DNA of 59,944 bases from Parvibaculum sedimenti (GCF_009184905.1 NZ_WESC01000021.1:1-59944), one strand, 5' to 3'; positions 19,402-28,062 are shown, counted from the stretch's first letter. Numbers and translations are program-made. The notes: generated by a model from the sequence alone, not told the origin.

Positions 19402-19691
19402 ATGTCCATCGTGAGCATCTGGCGGCGGCTTACGGCCAGACGGTCAAGGCGCCGGTCCTTCTATGAGACCCAGGTCGTGATGAAGCGCGCGCTCGATGAG
19501 CAGGCCGTAAAGCGGGCTGCCCCGGCGGAGCCGATGCCTCCTTCTGATCCAACCGGCAAGACGCCCGGCTAGACCGGCATCGAAGCTGCGCCTCGATCGT
19601 TTGCCTCCGGCCAGCTTGGCTTGGCCCGCTTGACCCCGGCCGCCAAAATCTCCACATCTGGCTCCTCCGCTTCGCGGGCCCTGGGGCGCTG
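19383..19691 (+). repeat. Paralogous repeat unit, copy A
   Basis: A stretch of about 300 bp similar over most of its length to 23554-23836, in the same orientation. It comprises a ribosome site, a 56-codon ORF, and a strongly conserved tail (19643-19691, starting CCAAAATCTCCACATCTGGC). The two copies bracket the autotransporter gene. The tail is better conserved at DNA level than the ORF. Confidence 0.75.
19402..19572 (+). CDS. Small basic protein of 56 residues, unknown (copy A)
   Basis: ATG at 19402 to TAG at 19570, preceded by TTGAGGG. The protein is Arg-rich at the N-terminus (WRRLTARRSRRRSFYETQ). It then has MKRALDE and ends PPSDPTGKTPG. A paralogue of exactly the same length lies at 23574-23744. 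Many differences between the two are synonymous third-position changes (for example TCC/TCT, TTC/TTT, CTC/CTG, CCT/CCC, CCA/CCG), which is what selection on a protein produces. There is no signal peptide or membrane segment. I do not recognise the family, and the function is unknown. Confidence 0.55.
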   Translation: MSIVSIWRRLTARRSRRRSFYETQVVMKRALDEQAVKRAAPAEPMPPSDPTGKTPG

Positions 19692-19704
19692 ACAATCTGT
19701 TGCC

Positions 19705-19729
19705 GACGCACCGCCGCCGGCAGTGCGTC
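19705..19729 (-). terminator. GC-rich hairpin downstream of the autotransporter gene
   Basis: GACGCACTGCCG and CGGCGGTGCGTC (read on the minus strand) pair over about 12 bp with one wobble. It begins 27 bp after the autotransporter stop. It lacks a following U-tract, so it may act in stability or weak termination. Confidence 0.35.
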
Positions 19730-19755
19730 CCCGTATGGAAGGCGGATGGGGCTCC

Positions 19756-22700
19756 TTACCAGGAATATCGCAGCGTGCCGGTGCCAGCATAGCTCCGATA
19801 GCCTGAGGCAAACTCGCCATCGAACTTCGCGCCAAGAGTCCAGTCGGGCGCCAGCTCCAGTTCGGCCCCGGCCGACACCAGCGCGGCATTCTCCGGCGAG
19901 GTTACGCCCGAAACCACGAAGCTTGAGCCGGGAAGCGACTGGAAGCCCGCCGTCGCCGACGGATCGGTCGCCCAGTCATGTGCCCAGGCGGCACCCGCGC
20001 TGAGGATCAGGCGGCTGTTTCCGAACGTGGCTGCCTGATCGATACGCGCACCGAGCTCGCTGCGCGTATCAGTCAGGCTCATGGCGTCATAAGAGAGTGC
20101 ATAGCCCCCGCCGTTCAGATCGCTCTCGCCATGGCCCGGGCTCCGGAAATGCTGCACCTGCATGGCGCCATAAGGCGTGACGCCGAGCGACGGCAGCGGT
20201 TCGAGGCGGTAACCTGCCTCAAGGCGGGCTGCATAGGACTGTGCCGTGAAGTCGGACGTCAGATGATCACCAAATGCATGGCGATCCGTCGTCATCCAAT
20301 GATTGGCGAAGCCGAGCGCTGCCGAAAGATAGACGGGACCCGACCGCGTTGCCGCATGAACACCGAGCTGCAGGGCGTCGCTGTCGCCGCTGCCGAGGCC
20401 CTGCGACAGATCCCAGCTGGTGGAGCCCCCAGCGATCGCAAAGCCGAGGATCGTGTCCGCCGAATAATGATAGTCGGCGCCAACGGCAAAGCCGTAATCA
20501 CTCGCCTTGACGTCATGCGTTCCCGCGGCTGGATTGCCGTCGCTCCTGTTCGCGCCGCCGAAGCCGGTTCCCCACAGGCTCCAACCCTCCGTCGAAGGCA
20601 TCGGCACATCGGATGTCGAGGCATAAGCGCGCGCCGCGGCGGGAAGTGCGGGGCCGGGCTCGGGCGCAAAGCTGATCGCGCTGTTGGTCGGTACATTCAT
20701 GCCCGGCACGCCGGAGAAGAGGCCGAGGAACTCGTTCATCAGCTGGAAACTGCCATGCGCGCCACCCGTTGCAACTTCGCCGGAGAGCTCGCTCAGCGCG
20801 CCTGCGAGATTGCCTCCCGTGAGGCCAAAGACAGGGAGGAAGTTCGGCGTCAGCGTACCGCCACCGTTGAAGTAGTTGTTGAGGCCGCTGGCGACGCTCT
20901 GCTGGTTTCCGTCGAGGGTGTCACCGGCGCCCAGCGCGGCGGTCAGATCGAGCAGCACGTCGCTGTTCGTATATTCGACGTTCGCTGCAAAACCGGAGAG
21001 CAGATTGGAAGTGGTGAACGTATCGAAGGTCGTGCCGCCAAGACCGCCGGAATGCAGCAGGGTGTACGGCGTCTTCGTGAGATAGTTGCTGATGTCGAAA
21101 TCGGCAAGCAGAGTGCCGCCAAGCGTCGCCGTACCGCTCACATCGGCATAGGAAGCGGTCGAGGCACCGATCGCGGCAAGATAGGTCGAGCCATTGTCCA
21201 AGGTCAGCGTACCCGAGACAGTCGTGGAGGTGCCGGCAGCGCCCGCGGCACCCGGCGCGAAGGTGCCACCCGAGCCAACCTCGACATTGCCGACAGTGCC
21301 TGTGCCGATCAACGTAGCGCCCGAATTGATGGTGGTGAGACTCGACCCTGCGATGGAGCCCGTGACATCGAGCGTTCCCGCCTCGACAGTCGTCGCGCCG
21401 GTATAGGTATTGGTGGCTGAAAGGATCAGCGTACCGTCGCCATCCTTGACCACATCGCCCGGGGTGCCCCCGTCGGCAATTACGCCAGAGATCGTGTCGA
21501 TGTTGTCCGCACCGACGGTGAAAGTCGGGTCGCCCGCAACCGTCACATCATTCGCCAGATTGATGCCGGATCCCGAGAATTCCAGCGTCGTGCCGTTCTC
21601 CAGGGCAAGAGTGCCGGAACCGAGAGCGTCCGCATTGGTGATCGCGAGTGTGCCGCCGGTCACAACCGTGCCAAAGCTATAGGTGTTGGTGCCCGCAAGT
21701 GTAAAAGTGCCGGTGCCTTCCTTGATGACCCCCAGCGCGTGCACGCCGTCCTCAATCACGCCCGAGAAGGTCGTCGAGCTATTGTCGCCACCGACTGTAA
21801 GGCTGTTTGCAACTGTGTCGGCGTTTGTCACCGTGCCGCCCGCGCCCGAGACGTCGGACAGCGAACCGATGACGAGACTCTGGCCGTTGATGTCGAGCGT
21901 CGCGCCGCTTGCGACGCCGACGCTGCCTGTGCCAAAGGCCGTCGACGAACCCGCCATCAGTGTGCCCTCGTTGAGGGTCGTCCCGCCCGTATAGGTATTG
22001 TCGCCGGAAAGCTTGACTGTTGCCGAGCCGGTTTTCGCGACGGAGCCGGTGCCGGTGATGTTGTTATCGACGGTTGTATTGACTGAGGACTGGTCGAAGG
22101 TCAGCGAGCCCGTGACGTCGATATTTCCGGTGAGGCCGGAGGTCGTATTGCCGAAGGTGAGTTTGTTGGCGCCGCCGGTGAAGGTGATGGCATTCGCCCG
22201 CGTCACGCCGTCGCCCGAAAGACCACCGCTGATCGTGCCGCTGTTGATGACGGTGAGATTGGAGCCCGCGATGCCCGCGCCGCCTGCGCCATCGGCGCCG
22301 TCCGTTGGATTTGTAAATCCACCGCCGCCGGCCGCGCCGCCAAGGCCGCCCGCGCCGCCGGTGATCGTTCCGAGATTGTCGATCGTGGCGCCTACCACAG
22401 AGATACCGGCGCCACCTTTGCCACCATTGCCGCCGAAGCCACTTGCCGACACGCCGCCACCGCCCGCGCCGCCATTGCCGCCTGCACCGCCCGTAACGGC
22501 AGAGGAATTCGTGAACGTAATAGCCGACCCGGTAAGCGCGACACCGTCGCCGCCATCGCCGCCCACACCGCCATTGCCGCCCTCGGCGCCGGGGCTGCCG
22601 CCTGCGCCACCATTGCCGCCCGCGCCGCCGGTTATCGTGCCGCCGCCGCTGTTGCTCGAATTGCCGGTTCCGGTGATGACCGCGCCAAAGCCGCCGGCGC

Positions 22701-23250
22701 CTCCACCGCCGCCGCCGCCTGCGCCCGTGCCGCCACCCGCGCCGCCGTTACCGCCATTGCCGCCGTTGCCACCGCTGATCGAGACCGTATTGGCAAGGCT
22801 TCCCACTACCGTGCCATGCGCGCCGCCAGCGCCGCCGCCGCCGCCGGAGCCGCCGTCCGGATTGATGTATACGACTATCGCGTCGGCGCCGTTAGCGCCG
22901 TCGGGCGAGACCGACGTGCCGCCGGCCGCGTGTGTTCCCGCACTGCCGGCGCCACCCTGGCCGCCAGCGCCACCGCCCGCCGCACCGCCGCCGCCGCCGC
23001 CAGCGCCATAAAAGGAATCATTGCCACCGGCGCTGCCGGCACTTCCCTCCGCACCGGTTCCGCCTGCGCCGCCACCAGCGAAGACGCCACTGCCGGCGGC
23101 ACCACCCGCACCGCCATCGGCCAACGCAGCCGGTTCGAAGGCGAGGAGCGCGGCGACTGCAGTCGTCGCCAGAAGAAAGGGCCGAAGCTCCGACCGCCGA
23201 AATCCACGTTTATCCGTGCACGCACAAGCGGCGACCGGCCACAACGACAT
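19756..23250 (-). CDS. Large glycine-rich autotransporter (type V secretion)
   Basis: A protein of 1164 residues. The signal sequence has a long basic n-region (CTDKRGFRRSELRPFLLATT) and an Ala-rich core ending near ALAD. Residues about 45-370 are extremely Gly/Ala/Asn-rich (GGNGGNGGAGG-type repeats). Several autotransporter-associated beta-strand repeats follow, such as GDGTLILSATNTYTGATTVE and SGDNTYTGGTTLNEGTL. The last 270 or so residues form the outer-membrane beta-barrel and end in Trp (GTLRYSW), as barrels do. The ATG at 23250 has GGGGGAT seven bases upstream, better than the ATG at 23286. Surface-exposed adhesin or biofilm function is likely but not shown. Confidence 0.92.
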   Translation of the reverse strand: MSLWPVAACACTDKRGFRRSELRPFLLATTAVAALLAFEPAALADGGAGGAAGSGVFAGGGAGGTGAEGSAGSAGGNDSFYGAGGGGGGAAGGGAGGQGGAGSAGTHAAGGTSVSPDGANGADAIVVYINPDGGSGGGGGAGGAHGTVVGSLANTVSISGGNGGNGGNGGAGGGTGAGGGGGGGAGGFGAVITGTGNSSNSGGGTITGGAGGNGGAGGSPGAEGGNGGVGGDGGDGVALTGSAITFTNSSAVTGGAGGNGGAGGGGVSASGFGGNGGKGGAGISVVGATIDNLGTITGGAGGLGGAAGGGGFTNPTDGADGAGGAGIAGSNLTVINSGTISGGLSGDGVTRANAITFTGGANKLTFGNTTSGLTGNIDVTGSLTFDQSSVNTTVDNNITGTGSVAKTGSATVKLSGDNTYTGGTTLNEGTLMAGSSTAFGTGSVGVASGATLDINGQSLVIGSLSDVSGAGGTVTNADTVANSLTVGGDNSSTTFSGVIEDGVHALGVIKEGTGTFTLAGTNTYSFGTVVTGGTLAITNADALGSGTLALENGTTLEFSGSGINLANDVTVAGDPTFTVGADNIDTISGVIADGGTPGDVVKDGDGTLILSATNTYTGATTVEAGTLDVTGSIAGSSLTTINSGATLIGTGTVGNVEVGSGGTFAPGAAGAAGTSTTVSGTLTLDNGSTYLAAIGASTASYADVSGTATLGGTLLADFDISNYLTKTPYTLLHSGGLGGTTFDTFTTSNLLSGFAANVEYTNSDVLLDLTAALGAGDTLDGNQQSVASGLNNYFNGGGTLTPNFLPVFGLTGGNLAGALSELSGEVATGGAHGSFQLMNEFLGLFSGVPGMNVPTNSAISFAPEPGPALPAAARAYASTSDVPMPSTEGWSLWGTGFGGANRSDGNPAAGTHDVKASDYGFAVGADYHYSADTILGFAIAGGSTSWDLSQGLGSGDSDALQLGVHAATRSGPVYLSAALGFANHWMTTDRHAFGDHLTSDFTAQSYAARLEAGYRLEPLPSLGVTPYGAMQVQHFRSPGHGESDLNGGGYALSYDAMSLTDTRSELGARIDQAATFGNSRLILSAGAAWAHDWATDPSATAGFQSLPGSSFVVSGVTSPENAALVSAGAELELAPDWTLGAKFDGEFASGYRSYAGTGTLRYSW
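22260..23110 (-). repeat. Degenerate tandem repeat encoding the Gly-rich passenger
   Basis: Short degenerate units of the form gccgcc(a/g)ttgccgcc recur through this stretch and encode (N/A)GGxGG repeats in the autotransporter. A repeat of this kind is prone to slippage and recombination, so length variation between strains is expected. The units are not spaced or conserved like a CRISPR array. Confidence 0.7.
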
Positions 23251-23553
23251 GATATCCCCCAAGTTTTCGAAAATCCCCCAGATCAATAACAGCTATCAAG
23301 CCAAGCGAAGGGCGACAAGAAAATTGGCCTAAAATCCATTTAACTTTTAAATGACTTGAGCAGGCACTCGGCAGGACCCTAGATGACTTCTCAAAAACGG
23401 GGTCATTCCGGATCGGGACAATAATATATGTACGGACGCCAGCATGGGGGAATTGCCGTGTACGGATAGTGGAACGGGTCGCAATTGCCCGCTTGCCTTA
23501 CTGAAACCAAACGAGGCGCTGAACGTTATTATACTATTCTAAAATAGTGGTGA
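23251..23553. other. AT-rich leader between the divergent autotransporter and small ORF B
   Basis: This gap has no gene. It contains the autotransporter ribosome site (GGGGGA on the minus strand near 23257-23262), a perfect 17-bp palindrome (23337-23353), and a second dyad ACTATT-ctaa-AATAGT at 23533-23548. TATACT (23530-23535), overlapping the second dyad, could be a -10 element for the rightward ORF, though no good -35 is spaced for it. Confidence 0.45.
23337..23353. promoter_or_regulatory. Perfect palindrome upstream of the autotransporter gene
   Basis: CATTTAA-ctt-TTAAATG lies about 87 bp upstream of the autotransporter ATG. Its symmetry and position would suit a dimeric repressor or activator. 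It does not match the CtrA spacing (TTAA-N7-TTAA). No cognate regulator is encoded nearby. Confidence 0.3.
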
Positions 23554-23836
23554 TTGCCTGAAGGGTGAAGGCGATGCTGTTGGCGACGATTTGGCGACGA
23601 TTGAGAGCCAGACACGGGCGCCGGTCTTTTTATGAGACCCAGACCCTGATGAAGCGCGCGCTGGATGAGGAGGAGGCGGAAAGGCGGGTTGCGTCGAGGG
23701 AACCCGCGCCTCCCTCCGATCCGACCACCACGAAGCCCGGCTAGGCCCCACGTCGAAGCCGTGCGGCAAGGCGGCTTGACCCGAGCCACCAAAATCTCCA
23801 CATCTGGCTCTCCGCTTCGCGGGCCCCTGGGGCGCT
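23554..23836 (+). repeat. Paralogous repeat unit, copy B
   Basis: Homologous to 19383-19691 in the same orientation, about 4.2 kb away. It has the same order: ribosome site, 56-codon ORF, then a conserved tail at 23789-23836 that ends 30 bp before the hslV start. Both copies also share GCTTGACCC about 18 bp before that tail. Confidence 0.75.
23574..23744 (+). CDS. Small basic protein of 56 residues, unknown (copy B)
   Basis: ATG at 23574 to TAG at 23742, with GAAGGGTGAAGG just upstream. The sequence has WRRLRARHGRRSFYETQ, MKRALDEEE and a C-terminal PAPPSDPTTTKPG. It aligns with the protein at 19402-19572, with one residue shift near position 16. The core RRSFYETQxxMKRALDE and the tail PPSDPT are shared. 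Substitutions are concentrated at third positions. Orientation is the same as hslVU, 122 bp upstream of hslV, so it might share transcription with that operon. I do not recognise the family. Confidence 0.55.
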   Translation: MLLATIWRRLRARHGRRSFYETQTLMKRALDEEEAERRVASREPAPPSDPTTTKPG

Positions 23837-23866
23837 GCGAGCTGTCACTCCATCGACGAGCCGCTT

Positions 23867-24430
23867 ATGACCGATACGCATTCCTCGCCCTACGCCACCT
23901 GGCACGGCACGACAATCCTGACCGTCCGCAAGGGTGGCAAGGTGGTTGTCGCCGGCGACGGACAGGTTTCGATGGGCGACACCGTGATGAAGGGCAATGC
24001 AAGGAAAGTCCGACCTTTGGGGTCGGGTAATGTCATTGCGGGCTTCGCGGGCGCAACCGCCGACGCCATGACGCTTTTCGAGCGTCTGGAAGGAAAGCTG
24101 GAGCAATATCCCGGGCAACTCACCCGCGCTTGCGTCGAGCTCGCCAAGGACTGGCGGACCGACCGGTTCCTGCGCCGCCTCGAAGCGCTGATGATCGTGG
24201 CCGATGCTCATGTGAGCCTGGTGCTGACCGGCAATGGCGACGTGCTGGAGCCCGAGGGCGGCATCGTGGGCATTGGCTCGGGCGGAAACTACGCGCTGGC
24301 GGCTGCCCGCGCGCTCGCCGATACGGAGCTGAGCGCGGAAGAAATCGCCCGCAAGGCGCTGAAGATCGCCTCCGAGATCTGCGTCTACACCAACAACAAC
24401 CTCACCGTGGAAATTCTCGACGCCGTCTGA
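23867..24430 (+). CDS. hslV: ATP-dependent protease HslV, peptidase subunit
   Basis: A proteasome-type threonine peptidase of 187 residues that pairs with HslU. The propeptide ends at Gly14, and the mature N-terminal nucleophile is Thr15 in [27 protein letters not shown] and the Gly-rich [16 protein letters not shown] follow, and the protein ends NLTVEILD. It forms a rightward operon with hslU (44-bp gap). The upstream 48-bp conserved tail of repeat copy B sits in its leader. Confidence 0.99.
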   Translation: MTDTHSSPYATWHGTTILTVRKGGKVVVAGDGQVSMGDTVMKGNARKVRPLGSGNVIAGFAGATADAMTLFERLEGKLEQYPGQLTRACVELAKDWRTDRFLRRLEALMIVADAHVSLVLTGNGDVLEPEGGIVGIGSGGNYALAAARALADTELSAEEIARKALKIASEICVYTNNNLTVEILDAV

Positions 24431-24474
24431 GGCGCCTTTCGACTTCCTTTCGATCTGGGAGCACTACCCTGTCC

Positions 24475-25779
24475 ATGACCAGTTTCTCGCCGCGCGAAAT
24501 CGTGTCCGAACTCGACCGCTACATTGTCGGCCAGCAGGACGCCAAGCGCGCCGTCGCCATCGCCCTTCGCAATCGCTGGCGCCGTCAGCAACTTCCCGAG
24601 GACCTGCGCGAGGAAGTACTGCCCAAGAACATTCTGATGATCGGGCCGACCGGCGTCGGCAAGACGGAGATCTCGCGCCGCCTCGCGAAGCTCGCCGAAG
24701 CGCCCTTCATCAAGATCGAGGCGACGAAATTCACCGAGGTCGGCTATGTCGGCCGCGACGTCGAACAGATCATCCGCGACCTCGTGGAAATCGGCATCGC
24801 CATGGTGCGCGACAAGAAGCGCAAGGATGTGCAGGCCAAGGCCCATCTCGCCGCCGAAACCCGCGTCCTCGACGCGCTGGTCGGCAAGGGATCGAGCGAG
24901 GCGACGCGCGAAACCTTCCGGCGCAAGCTCCGCACGGGTGAGCTGGATGAGAAGGAAATCGAGGTCGAGGTTGCCGATCAGGGCGGCGCGCCGAGCTTCG
25001 ACATTCCCGGAATGCCGGGCGGCCAGGTCGGCATGATCAATCTCGGCGACATCATGGGCAAAGCCTTCGGCAACCGGACCAGGCCGCGCAAGCTGAGCGT
25101 CCGCGACAGCTACGAGGTGCTGATCGCCGAGGAGTCAGACAAGCTTCTGGATCAGGACCAGCTGACGCAGGAAGCGATCCGCTCGGTCGAGCAGAACGGC
25201 ATCGTCTTTCTCGATGAGGTGGACAAGATCTGCGCGCGCTCCGAACGGCAGGGAGCTGATGTGAGCCGCGAAGGCGTGCAGCGCGATCTGCTGCCGCTGA
25301 TCGAGGGCACGACCGTTTCCACCAAGCATGGCGCGGTGAAGACCGATCACATCCTCTTTATCGCGTCGGGCGCCTTCCACATCGCCAAGCCGTCGGACCT
25401 GTTGCCTGAACTTCAGGGCCGCCTGCCGATCCGCGTCGAGCTGAGGGCGCTAACCCGCGACGACTTCAAGCGCATCCTCACCGAGCCGGAAGCGAGCCTC
25501 ATCAAGCAATATGTGGCGCTGATGCAGACGGAGAATGTGACCCTCGACTTCACCGAGGACGGCATCGACGCCATTGCAACGGTGGCGGCGGAAGTGAACG
25601 CCTCGGTCGAGAATATCGGCGCGCGCCGCCTTCACACGGTGATGGAACGGGTGCTCGACGAAATCTCCTTCGCGGCCACCGATCGCGGCGGGCAGACGGT
25701 GACGGTGGATGCGGCTTACGTCCATGAGCATATCGGCGACCTGTCGAAGAACACCGACCTGTCGAAGTTCATCCTTTGA
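24475..25779 (+). CDS. hslU: HslU, ATPase/unfoldase subunit of HslUV
   Basis: An AAA+ unfoldase of 434 residues that feeds proteins into HslV. N-terminal [16 protein letters not shown] leads to Walker [10 protein letters not shown] near residue 60. The I-domain insert is mid-protein, with Walker B in [10 protein letters not shown]. The C-terminal DLSKFIL tail docks into HslV. The start at 24475 has GGGAG upstream. All motifs are intact. It ends 50 bp before a convergent regulator gene. Confidence 0.99.
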   Translation: MTSFSPREIVSELDRYIVGQQDAKRAVAIALRNRWRRQQLPEDLREEVLPKNILMIGPTGVGKTEISRRLAKLAEAPFIKIEATKFTEVGYVGRDVEQIIRDLVEIGIAMVRDKKRKDVQAKAHLAAETRVLDALVGKGSSEATRETFRRKLRTGELDEKEIEVEVADQGGAPSFDIPGMPGGQVGMINLGDIMGKAFGNRTRPRKLSVRDSYEVLIAEESDKLLDQDQLTQEAIRSVEQNGIVFLDEVDKICARSERQGADVSREGVQRDLLPLIEGTTVSTKHGAVKTDHILFIASGAFHIAKPSDLLPELQGRLPIRVELRALTRDDFKRILTEPEASLIKQYVALMQTENVTLDFTEDGIDAIATVAAEVNASVENIGARRLHTVMERVLDEISFAATDRGGQTVTVDAAYVHEHIGDLSKNTDLSKFIL

Positions 25780-25829
25780 ATTCGCCAAAAGCGATCCGGA
25801 TTGGCGTCATTACGTCGCCATAGGCGATA

Positions 25830-26210
25830 TTATTGCGTCTTGGGTTGCCCGCGGCGGGGACGCGGCGGCAGCGCCTCCATCAGCCGGTCGATCTCCGCCG
25901 GCGTCAAATGAGCGATCTGCTCGGACAGACGGTTGGCCAATTCGGTCGCCGGGGGCGTCAGACCCGCCGTATCGATGACGATGCGCGGGTGGGAAAGACG
26001 GGCAAGGCGCTCGATTTCTTCCGCCTCGTCCCAGATCACGTTGAAATAACCGATGATCGACTGAACCAGACGCCAGCTCGGACGCCCACGACGGCCATGT
26101 TCCAGCGCCGAGAGATAGGCAGGTGTGACCCGAAGCGCCGCCGCCATGTCCTTCAGCGTTACGTCGCGCGCGGCGCGCAATTCGCGGAGCTTCTGGCCGA
26201 AGGGCGTCAT
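25830..26210 (-). CDS. XRE-family helix-turn-helix regulator
   Basis: A protein of 126 residues. The N-terminal HTH_XRE/Cro domain at residues 1-65 is clear (GQKLRELRAARDVTLKDMAA, then VTPAYLSALEHGRRGRP). A C-terminal helical part contains LVQSIIGYFNVIWDEAEEIERL and LTPAEIDRLMEAL. The ATG overlaps the stop of the upstream Smr gene as ATGA, and this coupling selects the 26210 start over a longer frame. The target is unknown. The family neighbours mltA/Smr in many Rhizobiales. Confidence 0.88.
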   Translation of the reverse strand: MTPFGQKLRELRAARDVTLKDMAAALRVTPAYLSALEHGRRGRPSWRLVQSIIGYFNVIWDEAEEIERLARLSHPRIVIDTAGLTPPATELANRLSEQIAHLTPAEIDRLMEALPPRPRRGQPKTQ

Positions 26211-26836
26211 TTCCTTTTCCTCAGCCAGAGATAGAAGGCGCCGCCGCCGCCATGTTTCGGATGGGCAGGCTGAAAGCTTGCGACTTCTGCGCGGAAGGCC
26301 GCCCCTTCCAGCCATACTGGTAGGGCGGAGCGCAAAATCCCTGAGTGTTCCGCGGCTTCGTGGTAGCGCGAACTGTGAAGTATGTGCCGGGAGAAGGGGC
26401 TTTCTCCTTTACCGGTGATAACCAATACACAGCGAAGCCCGCTCGCGCGGCAGCTCGAGACGAAACGCAGAAGCGCGATCCGCGCCTCTTCGCGGCCATG
26501 ACCGTGAAGATCGAGGCGCGCCTCGGCTTCAACCTGGCCGCGGGCAAGCTTCTGGCTGGTGCGGCGATCGAGCCCGGCAAGCGGTGGCGGGCCTGCGGGT
26601 TTCACCGGCTTCAATGTTACGGAAACGGAATGAATGAGCTTATTTTGTTTCGTTTTCGAAACAGAAGGCAGGACCAAGCCAAAATCTTCGGCTTTCTCCG
26701 GCTCGGGCGGGTGATGTTTGCCAGGAAGGGGTTTGGCGTCCCTGGTAACGACACGCCAGAGCTTCAGCTCCTCGTCGCTCAAAGCCCGGACCCGGCGGCG
26801 GCGCGGGGGAACATCGGCCTTTGTGTCATTCGCCAT
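26207..26836 (-). CDS. Smr (MutS2 C-terminal-like) domain protein
   Basis: A protein of 209 residues from the chosen start. The first 110 residues are basic and low in complexity (PPRRRRVRALSDEELKLW). Residues about 115-205 form an Smr domain with the LDLHGHGREEAR motif and VLVITGKG. The last part, HPKHGGGGAFYLWLRKRK, is the usual end of this family. Smr domains nick DNA or RNA. The family DxH motif appears as DLHGHG. The ATG at 26836 lies 23 bp after the mltA stop; an ATG at 26893 would overlap mltA. Confidence 0.9.
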   Translation of the reverse strand: MANDTKADVPPRRRRVRALSDEELKLWRVVTRDAKPLPGKHHPPEPEKAEDFGLVLPSVSKTKQNKLIHSVSVTLKPVKPAGPPPLAGLDRRTSQKLARGQVEAEARLDLHGHGREEARIALLRFVSSCRASGLRCVLVITGKGESPFSRHILHSSRYHEAAEHSGILRSALPVWLEGAAFRAEVASFQPAHPKHGGGGAFYLWLRKRK

Positions 26837-26858
26837 GTCGGGGCCCCATTTCCGGTCC

Positions 26859-28028
26859 CTAGCGAGCGGCGAGGGATTTGGGAAGAAGGGCAATCAGCTC
26901 GCCCGGCTCTTTCATGCGGCCGGCAATCTCGGCGGCATCCGCCGTCGCGCCCCAGAAGACGTCGCCGCGCTGCTCGCCGCGAATGGCCGAGCCCGTATCC
27001 TGCGCCACCATCAGCCTGCGGAGCGGTTTGTGGCCGCTGCCATCGGGCGTTGGATAGCGGCTGTCGAGCCAGAGGAGCGAGCCCAGCGGATGGAAGCTGC
27101 GGTCGACCGCGAGGCTGCGGCCTGGCGTGAGGCTCACTTTTTCCGCACCGGGCGGGCCCGCTTCCGGGGCGGTGCCATTGAGGCGCTTGAAGAAGATGTA
27201 GCTATCGTTCCGGCTCAGCAACGGCTTTACTTCGGCAGGGTGAGCTTCGAGCCAGGCACGAATGGTCTGCATCGAAATCTCATCCTTCGAAATCTCACCG
27301 CGCTCGATTAACACTTTGCCGATGGCGAGGTATGGCCGGTTGTTCTTGGCCGAAAAGGCAAGGCGCATCACGCCACCATTATCGAGCTGAACGCGGCCGG
27401 AACCCTGGATGTGCAGGAAGAAGGCGTCGATCGGATCGGCCAGCCATACCAGCGCCAGACGCTTCGCATCGAGCCTGCCATCGGCGAGCGCGGCCTCGAT
27501 CTGGGAACGGGTAGGCAGCTCCCTGCCGGAGGCGCGGGCGGCGGCATATTCGGGCGGAAAAGAGATGATCGGGGTCTGATAGGGGCCGTGGCGGGTCAGG
27601 CTGCCCTTCATTACGGGCTCGAAATAACCGGTGAAAAGCGGGTTCACATCCGATGCATTGCCGATGCGCACCGGCTGGAACCAGGTTTCGAAATATCGCC
27701 TTGCCGCTTGCTTGCCCGAACCGACTTCGTTCGCCGCCGCGCAGGCTTCCTGCCAGTCGGCGGCAGTACCGTAGCGGCGGGCTTCGGACGCCTTTGGATC
27801 GAGAGGATCGGCACCATTGAGTTCGAGGATGCGTGCGCAGGACCTGCGGAAAGTCGCGAGCGCCGCCGCGTGATCGTCATTCTGCCAGCCGGGAAGCGCG
27901 GCAAAGCTTACGGGCCCTGAACCGGCTTCCGCACTTGCCCGCGTCTCCATCATGGATGCCTCTCCGCTGCCACAGGCCGAAACGGCGAGCAGGACGAGGC
28001 CGGCAAGCCCCGCGGTTGCATATCTCAT
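26859..28028 (-). CDS. mltA: Membrane-bound lytic murein transglycosylase A
   Basis: A lipoprotein of 389 residues that cleaves peptidoglycan glycan strands to 1,6-anhydro ends. The lipobox LLAVSAC places the lipidated Cys at 19. The MltA domain has NPLFTGYFEPVMKGS. It is followed by the C-terminal 3D domain with AQDTGSAIRGEQRGDVFWG, where the catalytic Asp lies. It is anchored to the outer-membrane inner leaflet. It lies between the Tim44-like gene (34-bp gap) and Smr. Confidence 0.97.
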   Translation of the reverse strand: MRYATAGLAGLVLLAVSACGSGEASMMETRASAEAGSGPVSFAALPGWQNDDHAAALATFRRSCARILELNGADPLDPKASEARRYGTAADWQEACAAANEVGSGKQAARRYFETWFQPVRIGNASDVNPLFTGYFEPVMKGSLTRHGPYQTPIISFPPEYAAARASGRELPTRSQIEAALADGRLDAKRLALVWLADPIDAFFLHIQGSGRVQLDNGGVMRLAFSAKNNRPYLAIGKVLIERGEISKDEISMQTIRAWLEAHPAEVKPLLSRNDSYIFFKRLNGTAPEAGPPGAEKVSLTPGRSLAVDRSFHPLGSLLWLDSRYPTPDGSGHKPLRRLMVAQDTGSAIRGEQRGDVFWGATADAAEIAGRMKEPGELIALLPKSLAAR

Positions 28029-28062
28029 GGCCGGCCCCTCCGACTTCGCGCCCGTTTTCCCG

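Noticed and set aside
21998-23011. Proline-rich frame of 337 codons on the plus strand
   Set aside because: It is the antisense of the Gly-rich autotransporter passenger (Gly codons read backward as Pro/Ala). There is no ribosome site and no domain.
22260-23110. CRISPR-like repeated sequence
   Set aside because: The repeat is a degenerate in-frame Gly codon minisatellite inside a coding gene, without regular spacers or cas genes.
23337-23353. CtrA binding site at the autotransporter leader
   Set aside because: The two TTAA half-sites are 3 bp apart, not 7, so the palindrome does not fit the CtrA box.
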